64,000 bases of DNA from Leeia speluncae (GTDB lineage: Bacteria; Pseudomonadota; Gammaproteobacteria; Burkholderiales; Leeiaceae), in assembly GCF_020564625.1 (NCBI RefSeq), contig NZ_JAJBZT010000011.1, forward strand, positions 1 to 64,000. The letters run 5' to 3'. A model generated the notes under the pieces. That model made no database searches and was not told where the DNA came from. It saw nothing but the letters and a program-made list of their open reading frames with translations. Positions 1 to 8,852 of the stretch are shown one piece after another (positions within the stretch are counted from its first letter, which is position 1; every line of letters begins with the position of its first letter). Made by a program: the position numbers and the translations under genes.

Positions 1-62
1 GTGGTTTGTGTTTATAAATATGGTTGAAAATGTAAACCGCCGTCTCAAATTCTATACGCAGT

Positions 63-809
63 TCACTTTTCTTTGGCACGCTTCTTATGCACATCCGTGA
101 ACATCAGCATGTCTGTGATTCGGTTTGAATTTGCATCATCAAAGCCAAGTGTTTGTTCTCTCTCTTCTGGGTTTACCCATGTACCAAATAACAGATCCAA
201 AATCGGTAATCCGTAATTTTGGGCATGATGTCCATATGCATGATGAACTGTGTGCATTTCTGGTCTTTGAATAAAGTAACCAATCCATGTTGGCGTTTTT
301 TGGTCGCTATGCAAAAACAGATCAAACACTCCTGTTAATACCAGCGCAATTGCTGCAGCAAATGGTGAAGCACCTAGCACCATATAGCTAGAAAATGAAC
401 TTATTAGGATGGCGGCAGCTGAATCTAGCGGATGTGCAAAAAATGCCGTTAACGCTTCTACGCGTTTTGCACTGTGATGAAGTTGATGAAAAACTCGCCA
501 TAAGAAATCAAAACGATGCGTTGCCCGATGCCACCAGTAAAAGATAAAACTGGTTAGCGTAAAACTAGCTAAGCCTACAATGGCATCTGGCCACTGCTTC
601 GCAGCTGTCACTAAGGCATGTTCTTTAATTTGCCCTTCAAATAGATAACCAATGCCCAATGTAGTAAGTACAGTGAAAACCCCCAGTCCGCTAGAAATGA
701 TTAACCAACGCCGATCGCAGTAGTTCTTAGATGCAGGGGCAATCACTTCTCTGCAAAAAATGGCAACAAAGATCAATGCGATTAGTGGATAGGTATAAAA
801 CTCAATCAT
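63..809 (-). CDS. Sterol desaturase / fatty acid hydroxylase family membrane protein
   Basis: A 248-residue integral membrane protein. It carries the histidine clusters of the di-iron fatty acid hydroxylase superfamily: HRATH at residues 94-98, HQLHH at 108-112, a lone His in FAHPLD near 126, and HTVHH at 186-190, with further His at 194-195. Hydrophobic segments lie near residues 5-20, 35-55, 75-93 and 135-165. Members use di-iron and O2 to hydroxylate or desaturate lipid chains at the membrane; the substrate here cannot be told. The gene stands alone and is transcribed off the left side of the window. Confidence 0.85.
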   Translation of the reverse strand: MIEFYTYPLIALIFVAIFCREVIAPASKNYCDRRWLIISSGLGVFTVLTTLGIGYLFEGQIKEHALVTAAKQWPDAIVGLASFTLTSFIFYWWHRATHRFDFLWRVFHQLHHSAKRVEALTAFFAHPLDSAAAILISSFSSYMVLGASPFAAAIALVLTGVFDLFLHSDQKTPTWIGYFIQRPEMHTVHHAYGHHAQNYGLPILDLLFGTWVNPEEREQTLGFDDANSNRITDMLMFTDVHKKRAKEK

Positions 810-1143
810 TTTTTGGGGAAATAATTACGTGAGATTGGTGACTATTTTAGCGGTTACAAGAAATATGCTGTTGATCTTTTTTGATGTCGGCTTTGGATGA
901 AAACAATCTTTCTAGCACCAATTAGAGAAGACTTTTAATTTTTTATTCAACTAGCCTTCTTCTTGATCCCCTTCCCCTCAGTATCAGCGCGACTAATCAA
1001 GATTCTCAGAACAAGATAGATCATTCCTTCGTACGCCTTAGAACTGTGAAAAACAGTTTTTCAAAGATTTAGTATTAGATTTTCTTATGCAAAGTCTGCT
1101 GGCGTAGTCAATCTCTAGAATCCTTAAAAAAGGAGCGAGAACC
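810..1143. other. Intergenic region between divergent genes
   Basis: About 330 bases separating the divergent hydroxylase and hutD-like genes. It must hold promoters for both. I see no clear -35/-10 pair. A short near-palindrome of the form GAAAAAC-A-GTTTTTC lies at about 1047-1061 and could be a regulator site, but nothing confirms it. A ribosome site (AAGGAG, about 1130-1135) precedes the hutD-like start. Confidence 0.4.
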
Positions 1144-1695
1144 ATGCTTGACGTATACAGCATTCACAAAGCAGCACCAGTGCGATGGAAAAATGGCTTA
1201 GGAAAAACCAGATTACTCTTTAGTGGTAATTCTAGTCAATCGACCAGCGTCAGAGTCAGTCTCGCATTCTTTAATAAGACCGTTGAGTTCTCTCAGTTTC
1301 CAGGTATTCACCGGACAAGCATCTTGCTGAATCACAGTGATATTCAACTTGATTTTGAAGATGGTGAATCTGCAAAGCTCAATTACCTCACTCCCTTTCG
1401 CTATAAAGGTGATCGAGCATTGTTGGGTAATGTGATATCTGGTGAACCCAATATTTTTAATGTGATGTCGGAGTCAGAAGCGATTCGGACAGACGTTATC
1501 ACCATTGAGAATGTTGGTTCGCTCGGCCCTGGGAAGTTCGTTTGTATGACATTAAATGACATTGAAGTGAACTGTGATGGAGAACTTAAGCAAGTGACGG
1601 CAGGCAATATGCTGATGATTGAAACTAATCAAACCGCTGAGATTAGATCAATTGAAGACAGTAAAAAATCACGATTGATTGTTGTGACCATTTAA
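1144..1695 (+). CDS. hutD: HutD/Ves family protein
   Basis: A 183-residue cupin-like protein of the HutD/Ves family. It has the N-terminal WKNG motif (residues 15-18), the QFPG element near 51-54 and the FNVM motif at 105-108. HutD is linked to histidine utilisation and is thought to modulate it; its biochemical role is not settled. Here it sits only 12 bases upstream of etfB and appears to be the first gene of a hutD-etfB-etfA-etfQO operon, which is not its usual neighbourhood. hutG lies downstream on the other strand, but hutH and hutU are absent from the window. Confidence 0.8.
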   Translation: MLDVYSIHKAAPVRWKNGLGKTRLLFSGNSSQSTSVRVSLAFFNKTVEFSQFPGIHRTSILLNHSDIQLDFEDGESAKLNYLTPFRYKGDRALLGNVISGEPNIFNVMSESEAIRTDVITIENVGSLGPGKFVCMTLNDIEVNCDGELKQVTAGNMLMIETNQTAEIRSIEDSKKSRLIVVTI

Positions 1696-1707
1696 AGGAT
1701 TACAGAA

Positions 1708-2445
1708 ATGAAAGTTCTGGTTTGCGTTAAAAAGGTAGTGGATTCGAACGTTAAAATTCGCGTTAAGGCCGATGGCTCTGGCGTGGATGTGAATGGCGCA
1801 AAAATGAGTATGAATCCATACGATGAGATTGCTATTGAAGAAGCCGTTCGTTTGAAAGAAAAAGGGATTGCAACTGAGGTGATTGCGATCACTTGTGGTG
1901 ATCAAGGTGCGACAGAAACATTACGTAATGCTCTCGCCATTGGTGCGGATAGCGCAATTTTGGTGGATTCTGGAAATGATCTTCAGCCATTAGAGATTGC
2001 TAAAACCTTATCTAAAGTAAACGCTACTTTAAACGCAGATCTGATTTTCTTTGGTAAACAAGCGATTGATGATGACTCTAATCAGACAGGCCAAATGTTT
2101 GCTGCATTAAACGACTTCCCACAGGCAACCAATGTGTCTGAAGTTTCTGTTGCGGATGGATTCGCGACGGTTAAACGCGAAGTTGATGGCGGTATTGAAA
2201 ACGTCAAACTTCAGTTGCCAGTCGTATTAACCAGTGACCTACGCCTAAATGAGCCTCGCTTTGTTACGTTGCCAAATATTATGAAGGCGAAAAAGAAAGA
2301 AATTAAAGTGATTGCGGCGGCTGATGCTGCGATTGCTAGCACCCCTCGCCTAACGGTGAAAAATTATTTCGAACCGAAAGGTCGCGAGCCAGGAATTATC
2401 TTGTCTTCAGTGGAAGAGCTGATCGAAAAAATCAAGAAATCCTAA
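1708..2445 (+). CDS. etfB: Electron transfer flavoprotein beta subunit
   Basis: A 245-residue protein close to the family length of about 250. The opening MKVLVCVKKVVD and the internal ALAIGAD and QAIDDDSNQTGQM elements are typical of EtfB, which binds AMP and pairs with the FAD-carrying alpha subunit. ETF collects electrons from acyl-CoA, sarcosine and dimethylglycine-type dehydrogenases in the cytoplasm. The start follows an AAAGGA ribosome site. It is followed 27 bases later by etfA and then by the ETF-quinone oxidoreductase, so the entire relay to the quinone pool is in one operon. Confidence 0.96.
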   Translation: MKVLVCVKKVVDSNVKIRVKADGSGVDVNGAKMSMNPYDEIAIEEAVRLKEKGIATEVIAITCGDQGATETLRNALAIGADSAILVDSGNDLQPLEIAKTLSKVNATLNADLIFFGKQAIDDDSNQTGQMFAALNDFPQATNVSEVSVADGFATVKREVDGGIENVKLQLPVVLTSDLRLNEPRFVTLPNIMKAKKKEIKVIAAADAAIASTPRLTVKNYFEPKGREPGIILSSVEELIEKIKKS

Positions 2446-2472
2446 TTTTTATTCCGAGTCGAGGTGAAAAAA

Positions 2473-3402
2473 ATGAATGCTTTAGTTATTGCAGAAGTAA
2501 AAAACAAAGAAGTAAAACTATCAACCCACGCTACGATTAGTGCTGCACTAAAAGTTAGTTTGCAAGTGGATGTGTTGGTGATTGGTGATGATGTTGCTTC
2601 AGCCGCCTCTTCTGTGGCTGCTTTGGCTGGCGTGCGTAAAGTACTTACCGCTACAGACGGAAAGTTTAAGCATTTGCTAGGTGAAGACGTTGCTGCTGTT
2701 GTGGTTTCTGTTGCCAGTAATTATCAATATATTTTTGCGCCAGCGAATGTATTTGGTAAAGACTTTATGCCACGCGTGGCGGCTAAACTTGATGTTAGCC
2801 AAGTTTCTGATGTGGTCGAAATTATTGATGCAAAAACCTTTGTGCGTCCGATTTATGCAGGTAATGCATTTATTACCGTTGAATCCAATGATGCGATCAA
2901 ATTAATTACTGTCCGTACAACGGCTTTTAGTACTGAGTTGGCTGCAGGTTCTGCAGCAGTTGAAGCGATTGCCATCCCTACCCTATTTGCTAAAAAAGAA
3001 ATTATATCGATTGATGAAATTAAGAATGATCGTCCAGAGCTAAATACCGCAAAAGTGGTGGTATCTGGTGGGCGTGGGCTAGGTTCTAAAGAGAACTTTG
3101 ATGGCTTGTTGCTTCCGCTTGCTGACAAGCTAAAAGCGGCATTAGGCGCCTCTCGTGCGGCGGTAGATGCCGGTTATGTTCAGAATGATTTACAGGTAGG
3201 TCAAACCGGTAAAATTGTTGCGCCAGAGCTTTATATTGCGATTGGTATTTCTGGTGCGATTCAGCACTTAGCGGGTATGAAAGATTCGAAAGTGATTGTT
3301 GCGATCAATAAAGATAAAGATGCGCCAATCTTTTCAATTGCAGATTATGGTTTGGTTGGTGACTTGAATGAAGTCATCCCTGCCCTGACGGCCAAGCTGT
3401 AA
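2473..3402 (+). CDS. etfA: Electron transfer flavoprotein alpha subunit
   Basis: A 309-residue EtfA. The C-terminal FAD domain is intact: SGGRGLGS at about residues 198-205, then the [25 protein letters not shown] and KDAPIF stretches that line the flavin site. I take the ATG at 2473 as start because GAGGTG at 2461-2466 is placed six bases upstream; the in-frame GTG at 2464 lies inside that ribosome site. It forms the heterodimer with EtfB and passes electrons to the quinone oxidoreductase encoded 10 bases downstream. Confidence 0.96.
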   Translation: MNALVIAEVKNKEVKLSTHATISAALKVSLQVDVLVIGDDVASAASSVAALAGVRKVLTATDGKFKHLLGEDVAAVVVSVASNYQYIFAPANVFGKDFMPRVAAKLDVSQVSDVVEIIDAKTFVRPIYAGNAFITVESNDAIKLITVRTTAFSTELAAGSAAVEAIAIPTLFAKKEIISIDEIKNDRPELNTAKVVVSGGRGLGSKENFDGLLLPLADKLKAALGASRAAVDAGYVQNDLQVGQTGKIVAPELYIAIGISGAIQHLAGMKDSKVIVAINKDKDAPIFSIADYGLVGDLNEVIPALTAKL

Positions 3403-3412
3403 GGAGCATAGC

Positions 3413-5050
3413 ATGAGTGAGGTAATGGAATATGATGTAGTGATTGTGGGGGCTGGTCCTGCGGGGCTTGCTACTGCAATTCGGCTAAAACAATTAGCAG
3501 AACAGCAGCAAACCGATATCAATGTTTGTATCCTTGAAAAAGGCTCGGAGCCAGGAGCGCACATCCTGTCTGGCGCCGTTATGGATCCTCAAGCATTGAC
3601 CGAGTTATTGCCTGATTGGGAGGTTCAAGGGGCGCCTCTCAAAACTAAAGTATCTGCTGATGAGTTTCATTTTCTAGGCCAAAAAGGATCATACAAGTTA
3701 CCTCACTTCTTGCTACCAAATTGCTTTCATAACGAAGGTAACTTTATTGTTAGCTTAGGGGATGTGACCAAGTGGTTGGCAACCCAAGCGGAAAATCTGG
3801 GTGTTGAGATTTTTTCTGGCTTTCCAGCACAAAAAATTGTGTATGGAGAGCAAGGTGAAGTAATTGGTGTGGAAACAGGTGCTTTTGGTATTAATAAAGA
3901 TGGTACTGAAAGTGATGCATTCCAGCCTGGCATGGAAATTTATGGCAAATATACGGTCTTTGCTGAAGGCGCGCGCGGCCACTTAGGTAAAGAACTAATC
4001 AAGCAATTTGCGCTGGATAAAGACGCTGATCCGCAAAGCTATGGTTTAGGGATTAAAGAAGTTTGGGAAATTGCGCCAGAAAAACACCAAGAAGGTAAAG
4101 TGATTCATACGGCTGGCTGGCCGCTAGATCGTCATACTTACGGTGGTGCATTTTTATACCATGCTGGTGACAATAAAATTTTCATTGGTATGGTGGTTGG
4201 GTTGGGGTATGAGAACCCTCACCTTTCTCCATTCGAGGAATTTCAGTCACTAAAAACCCACCCGATGATTGCGAAGCTGCTTGAAGGGGGGAAACGAATT
4301 AGCTATGGCGCAAGAGCAATTGCAGCAGGTGGTCTAAATAGTTTGCCTAAGCTGTCGTTTCCTGGTGGAGTGTTAGTAGGATGTGATGCAGGCTTTTTGA
4401 ATGCCTCTCGTATTAAAGGGAGCCATGCAGCCATTAAGAGTGGTTCGATGGCAGCAGAAGCCATTGCCAGTGCGTTAAGCCAATCACGCCAACGCGACGA
4501 ACTAAGCGACTATGAAACCAGCTTTAAGCAATCTTGGCTTTATACCGAGCTTCACAAGGCTAGAAACTTTAAACCTTGGATGAATAAAGGTTTAGTCATT
4601 GGCACGCTAATGGTTGGCCTAGAGCAAAAGGTTTTGGGCGGTAAATATTTCTGGACGATTCACTCCCGGACAAAAGACGCTGCAAAACTCAAAAAAGCGT
4701 CCGACTTTGCCAAGATTGAGTATAAAAAACCAGATGGCAAACTCACCTTTGATCGATTGTCATCGGTGTATTTATCGAATACCAACCATAATGATAATCA
4801 ACCGGTACATTTGCGACTGACTGATCCTAAAATTCCGGTCATGCATAACTTAGCGCATTACGCTGGCCCTGAAAGCCGTTACTGTCCTGCGGGTGTGTAT
4901 GAGTTTAGTGAAGAGTCTGGTGATAAAAAATTGGTGATCAATGCACAGAACTGCTTACACTGTAAAACCTGTGATATTAAAGACCCTCTACAAAATATTA
5001 CTTGGGTAACGCCAGAGGGCGGCGGCGGCCCGAACTATACTTCAATGTAA
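3413..5050 (+). CDS. Electron transfer flavoprotein-ubiquinone oxidoreductase
   Basis: A 545-residue ETF-QO. It begins with the FAD dinucleotide motif GAGPAG (residues 13-18) and ends with a 4Fe-4S ferredoxin-like domain whose ligands are C491, C514, C517 and C520, followed by the conserved WVTPEGGGGPNY ending. The enzyme is bound to the inner face of the membrane and moves electrons from reduced ETF to ubiquinone. A strong AAGGAG ribosome site precedes the ATG by six bases. Last gene of the etf operon; a hairpin terminator follows. Confidence 0.96.
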   Translation: MSEVMEYDVVIVGAGPAGLATAIRLKQLAEQQQTDINVCILEKGSEPGAHILSGAVMDPQALTELLPDWEVQGAPLKTKVSADEFHFLGQKGSYKLPHFLLPNCFHNEGNFIVSLGDVTKWLATQAENLGVEIFSGFPAQKIVYGEQGEVIGVETGAFGINKDGTESDAFQPGMEIYGKYTVFAEGARGHLGKELIKQFALDKDADPQSYGLGIKEVWEIAPEKHQEGKVIHTAGWPLDRHTYGGAFLYHAGDNKIFIGMVVGLGYENPHLSPFEEFQSLKTHPMIAKLLEGGKRISYGARAIAAGGLNSLPKLSFPGGVLVGCDAGFLNASRIKGSHAAIKSGSMAAEAIASALSQSRQRDELSDYETSFKQSWLYTELHKARNFKPWMNKGLVIGTLMVGLEQKVLGGKYFWTIHSRTKDAAKLKKASDFAKIEYKKPDGKLTFDRLSSVYLSNTNHNDNQPVHLRLTDPKIPVMHNLAHYAGPESRYCPAGVYEFSEESGDKKLVINAQNCLHCKTCDIKDPLQNITWVTPEGGGGPNYTSM

Positions 5051-5072
5051 GTCTAAAAGCTGGATAGCGATA

Positions 5073-5108
5073 AAAACGCCTTGGTGTATGTTGCCAAGGC
5101 GTTTTGTA
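5073..5108 (+). terminator. Rho-independent terminator of the etf operon (bidirectional)
   Basis: A perfect 12-bp stem (AAAACGCCTTGG, 5073-5084, with its complement at 5094-5105) around a 9-base loop. The A-rich and T-rich flanks allow it to work for both the etf operon and the convergent hutG. Confidence 0.85.
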
Positions 5109-5121
5109 TTTAGGGAAGTAT

Positions 5122-5913
5122 CTAGATGATTGATAGCGATTGTTGGGCAGCTTCAATCAATAACTTAAGTGTGCGTTTCACTGATGGCGCTAAGGTGGAA
5201 TTGAGTGCATAAGGAAATTGTTCACTCATATAGATTCGCTGGCTCATTTCCAGTTGTATCGCATGAATATTGTTTTCTGGTGATCCGTAGTTTCTGGTAA
5301 TAAATCCACCTTTAAATCGCTGATTGGCTACGTAGTCTAGGGATAGTTCTTTTGCCATGTCTAAAACAGATGCTAAAACCCTGCCGTCGCATGACTTTCC
5401 ATCCGCAGTGCCAAAGTTAAAGGCCGGTAATTGCCCTTCAAACAAAAATGGAAGCTCACTGGCAATAGAATGTCCTTCCCATAATAAAACATGGCGATGG
5501 ATGGATTTTAAGCGATTCAGCTCGTCTTGAAGGGCTTGGTGGTATGGGGTCCAAAAATCATAGATGCGAGATTGGATCTCGCCTTCGGTCAGGATCGATG
5601 CATCTTTATACAGCGGTGCCCCCATAAAGGTGGTAGCAGGACATAAACCCGTTGAGTTTTTTCCTGGATAAAGGTTCTCGTTCTGATTGCTGCGGTTTAA
5701 ATCAATCACATAGCGCGAATAAATTGGCGTAATGATCGAGGCGCCAATTTCTGAGAAAAAGTCATAAATCTCGCCTAAATGCCAGTCTGTATCCGGTAGG
5801 TATTTTGCGTCATCTGTTAGCTGTTCGCGGATTTCATCGGTTAACCGCGTACCAATATGCGGCAATGAGATGAGAATGGGCGCTGTGCCTTGCGTCAAAT
5901 GGTAGCTCTTCAT
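5122..5913 (-). CDS. hutG: N-formylglutamate amidohydrolase
   Basis: A 263-residue cytoplasmic hydrolase that splits N-formylglutamate to glutamate and formate, the last step of the five-step histidine pathway. Family elements include SLPHIG near residue 16-21, DTDWH at 41-45, the DLNR element near 71-74 and WEGHS at 145-149, which supply metal and substrate ligands. I start at the ATG at 5913 because GGAGG lies five bases upstream; a TTG four codons earlier overlaps that site. The other hut genes except a hutD-like gene are not in the window. Its product, glutamate, is also the end product of proline breakdown. Confidence 0.9.
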   Translation of the reverse strand: MKSYHLTQGTAPILISLPHIGTRLTDEIREQLTDDAKYLPDTDWHLGEIYDFFSEIGASIITPIYSRYVIDLNRSNQNENLYPGKNSTGLCPATTFMGAPLYKDASILTEGEIQSRIYDFWTPYHQALQDELNRLKSIHRHVLLWEGHSIASELPFLFEGQLPAFNFGTADGKSCDGRVLASVLDMAKELSLDYVANQRFKGGFITRNYGSPENNIHAIQLEMSQRIYMSEQFPYALNSTLAPSVKRTLKLLIEAAQQSLSII

Positions 5914-6062
5914 GGTTTCCTCCAAAAAATAAGAATTATTGTTTTGAGGGGGGCCAGAGGTCGCTGCATAAAGTTATCTTTAGTTTAGGATAAGCTTTGC
6001 TTATGCAGTCGGCCTAAATACAAGGTAATCCTATGATGGCACCAATCTAATAGGAGATTGGT

Positions 6063-7253
6063 ATGAACCAGAATTACGATTACATTGTGATTGGCGCAGG
6101 GGTGATTGGTACTTCTACCGCTTTTCATTTGGCAAAACTTGGAGCAAAAAATGTACTGCTGATTGACAGAGGCCAAGTGGGTGAAGGAACAACCTCTCAG
6201 TCTTCTGGTATTTTAAGAACTCACTATTCAGTGGTTCAGAATGTGGAAATTGCTAAGCATTCTTGGAATGTATTTAAAAATTTCAGCGAATATCTGGATG
6301 ACCCAGAAGCTTCTTGTGGATTAGTGAAATGTGGTTACATGATCACTTCTCCTGATAATGACAAATTATCTCCTTTAAAAGCTGCGTTAGAAGCCCAGCG
6401 CAATATGGGTATTCAAGTCGATTTTCTTTCGCAAGATCAGGCAAAAGAACTACTACCAATTGCCCAGTTTGGCGATTCAGCTCTAATTGGTTATGAACCT
6501 GAAGCCGGTTTTGCGGATGCGTATTTGGTCGCTAGCTCATTTGCTGCCGGTGCTCGCAAGCGTGGTGTTCATGTCAAACAAGGCGTTGCAGTGACTGGTT
6601 TGATTAAGCAAGGCAATAAGGTGGTGGGGATTAACACGACCGAAGGTGATTTCTTTGCTTCGCACATTGTTAGTACACAGAATATTTGGTCTGGCGTCTT
6701 GAAAGAATGGACAGGTATTGATATTCCGCTTGTACCAGAACGCCATGCTGTGATGTCGCTAGAATGTTCTGGCGCAGCATACACCTATGACATGCCGGTT
6801 TATAAAGATTTGGGTTCTACAGGTATGCTGTATTGCCGAAGCTATGGTGGTAACCAGATGCTAGTGAGTGAAGGTATTGTTGGGGATTCACTCAATAATC
6901 CTGAAACAGAACAGGCTGATATTCCACTCGATTACGTGGTTGAGGTGGGCGCGCAAGTGGCAGAGCGTTTCCCAGCATACGAAGCCGCTGGTTTAGCGTC
7001 TTCTTGGACCGGTGTTTATGATGTAACGCCAGACTGGAACCCTGTAATGGGATTCTTGCCAGGCATCGAGAACTTTACTTGCGCATTTGGCTTCTCTGGT
7101 CACGGCTTCAAGTTATCACCGGGTGTGGGTCAATTGTTAGCGCAACAGGCAATGGGTCTTGATACAGAGATCGATCTCGCACCATACGCTTATGATCGCT
7201 TTGCAAAAGGCTCTTTGTTGACTGGTAAATATGGTTTAGGTGCAGTTTCTTAA
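6063..7253 (+). CDS. FAD-dependent amine oxidoreductase (DAO family, sarcosine oxidase beta-like)
   Basis: A 396-residue DAO-superfamily enzyme with the N-terminal Rossmann motif GAGVIG (residues 11-16), the flavin-contacting GEGTTSQSSG stretch near 41-50, and the C-terminal GFSGHGFKLSPGVGQ element. It resembles the beta subunit of heterotetrameric sarcosine oxidase or monomeric N-methyl amino acid oxidases. The other sarcosine oxidase subunits are absent, so it probably acts alone on a secondary amine such as an N-methyl amino acid, possibly handing electrons to ETF encoded upstream. The exact substrate is inferred only. AGGAG precedes the ATG by about six bases. Confidence 0.82.
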   Translation: MNQNYDYIVIGAGVIGTSTAFHLAKLGAKNVLLIDRGQVGEGTTSQSSGILRTHYSVVQNVEIAKHSWNVFKNFSEYLDDPEASCGLVKCGYMITSPDNDKLSPLKAALEAQRNMGIQVDFLSQDQAKELLPIAQFGDSALIGYEPEAGFADAYLVASSFAAGARKRGVHVKQGVAVTGLIKQGNKVVGINTTEGDFFASHIVSTQNIWSGVLKEWTGIDIPLVPERHAVMSLECSGAAYTYDMPVYKDLGSTGMLYCRSYGGNQMLVSEGIVGDSLNNPETEQADIPLDYVVEVGAQVAERFPAYEAAGLASSWTGVYDVTPDWNPVMGFLPGIENFTCAFGFSGHGFKLSPGVGQLLAQQAMGLDTEIDLAPYAYDRFAKGSLLTGKYGLGAVS

Positions 7254-7283
7254 TCAGCAATTCTCTCCTTACTCTGCTGATTG

Positions 7284-7318
7284 TGCCCGGGTGTCGTACT
7301 CCGCCCGGGCATTTTTTT
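7284..7318 (+). terminator. Rho-independent terminator
   Basis: An 8-bp GC-rich stem (TGCCCGGG, 7284-7291, pairing with 7304-7311) with a 12-base loop, followed by seven T residues. It ends the FAD oxidoreductase transcript just before the convergent DUF3422 gene. Confidence 0.9.
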
Positions 7319-7322
7319 ATGC

Positions 7323-8600
7323 TTAATGCACTTTAATCTTTTTAATGGCTAAAGAATGTTGATAAACGACATACACGGTTGGAAATAGCAATATAAATTC
7401 TGCTACTTCAACATCTACTTCTACGCCTAAATGATGTAGTGCTTTTAAGCCGACACCAATCAGGTTAACGATGTAATAGCTAATTGCCGCTACTGACAAC
7501 CCCTCTACAGCTTTTTGCATGAGTAGTTGCGAGGTTGCCGTCTTATTCATCCCTTCTAGCAGTGAGTTGGTTTGCTTTTCTTGCACCAAATTCACTCTTG
7601 TTCGTAGTAAATCTGCCGCTCTGGAAACGTTCTTCGCTAATTGTTCGTGTCGGACGACAATCGTTCTGCAAGTATCGATGGCGGGTTTTAACCGGCGATC
7701 CATAAATTCGCCAACGGTTGGGTAGCCTTCTATGCGCGTTTCTCGCAACTCTTGAATCCTGGAACGAACAATATCATCGTAAGCAATAGAGGCAGAAAAA
7801 CGTGAGCTGTGATGGTAGTACTTATGAATTTTTGCAGAAAGACTGGTTAATTGGATGAGTAGATCAGCATCTGTTGTGGATTGTCCAGAATCAATGAGTG
7901 AAATAAAGTTAGATAATTCAGATTCTAAATAGAATAATTCTTGCGCCATTTCTCTTGCAATTGGTAAGGCCAATAGCGCCATCATTCGATAATCTTCAAT
8001 CTCTAATAAACGTTGTACGGCTCTGCCGAGCTGTCTTTCTCGGAAATCAACATCGTAAACCACCATATTGGAAAATCCATCTGTATTGACTTTCCAATCA
8101 CAAAGTACCTCTCCTCCACTCAATATATGCGAGTTCACTAATAAGCGGCCATTAAAAATCGAATGAATAAGGGCCTCTTTATCCGAATGGTCAGATTGAT
8201 TTAAAGCAAAGACTCTTACAGCACTGATAAGACTTGTTTGAATTGAGTTAAACCAGTCGGAAGGAAGCCAATCTGAGAAATTGCCCTTAAATGTACTCGA
8301 AGAACTTTCCTTTAATGGGAATACAAAAGAGAAACTAGAAAATTCTGTATGTCTTGACCACTTTATCGTGAATGCATTGGTTTCAAAGAAAAATGCCGAA
8401 TAAATAATAGGTGGAGGAGTAATCGATAGAGAAATACAGAGTTCATCTAGTAAGCGTCGATGCACTTCTGGGTTCTCTGAATTAAATATTCCTAAGTGAA
8501 TGATGACGGAACGTTGAGAAATTTTTAGAAACGGCCTTGCATGGACTTCATTGGCTAATTGCAAACGAAGTGGATGATTTTTTTGTGAGGATAATTCCAT
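7323..8600 (-). CDS. DUF3422 family membrane protein
   Basis: A 425-residue member of DUF3422, recognisable from its opening NHPLRLQLANEVHARPF. The bulk is soluble and helix-rich with a coiled-coil-like stretch near residues 295-365, and the last 60 residues form two membrane helices, giving a tail-anchored layout with a cytoplasmic head. The function of the family is unknown. It is a single gene between a terminator and the divergent proline operon. Confidence 0.85.
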   Translation of the reverse strand: MELSSQKNHPLRLQLANEVHARPFLKISQRSVIIHLGIFNSENPEVHRRLLDELCISLSITPPPIIYSAFFFETNAFTIKWSRHTEFSSFSFVFPLKESSSSTFKGNFSDWLPSDWFNSIQTSLISAVRVFALNQSDHSDKEALIHSIFNGRLLVNSHILSGGEVLCDWKVNTDGFSNMVVYDVDFRERQLGRAVQRLLEIEDYRMMALLALPIAREMAQELFYLESELSNFISLIDSGQSTTDADLLIQLTSLSAKIHKYYHHSSRFSASIAYDDIVRSRIQELRETRIEGYPTVGEFMDRRLKPAIDTCRTIVVRHEQLAKNVSRAADLLRTRVNLVQEKQTNSLLEGMNKTATSQLLMQKAVEGLSVAAISYYIVNLIGVGLKALHHLGVEVDVEVAEFILLFPTVYVVYQHSLAIKKIKVH

Positions 8601-8852
8601 GATTCATTTCGAAGGAATGTCTCTTGTGTTTGTTATGTGACGATTGAGGAAATGTAGGTAGGTAAAACAGATGGAGATTATTCGATGCCCTACTCTCTCA
8701 TTGGTTTGTATTAAACAAACTAATACTAAGTATAAGTACGCATTGCTCTGAGGGGTTTCAAAATAGCGGTGATCTATTCTACGCAAGAGCTAAAAACCGA
8801 TCGTACTTGAGCGTGGTTTTTTTAAATATTTTTGTTTGTTAGTGGAGTAATT

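Noticed and set aside
5990-6004. ATAAGC-TTT-GCTTAT inverted repeat upstream of the FAD oxidoreductase
   Set aside because: Short and AT-rich; could be an operator but there is no regulator gene nearby and no second copy.
8604-8786. Open frame of 60 codons upstream of the DUF3422 gene on the minus strand
   Set aside because: No ribosome site, no recognisable protein pattern, and it occupies the control region between divergent genes.
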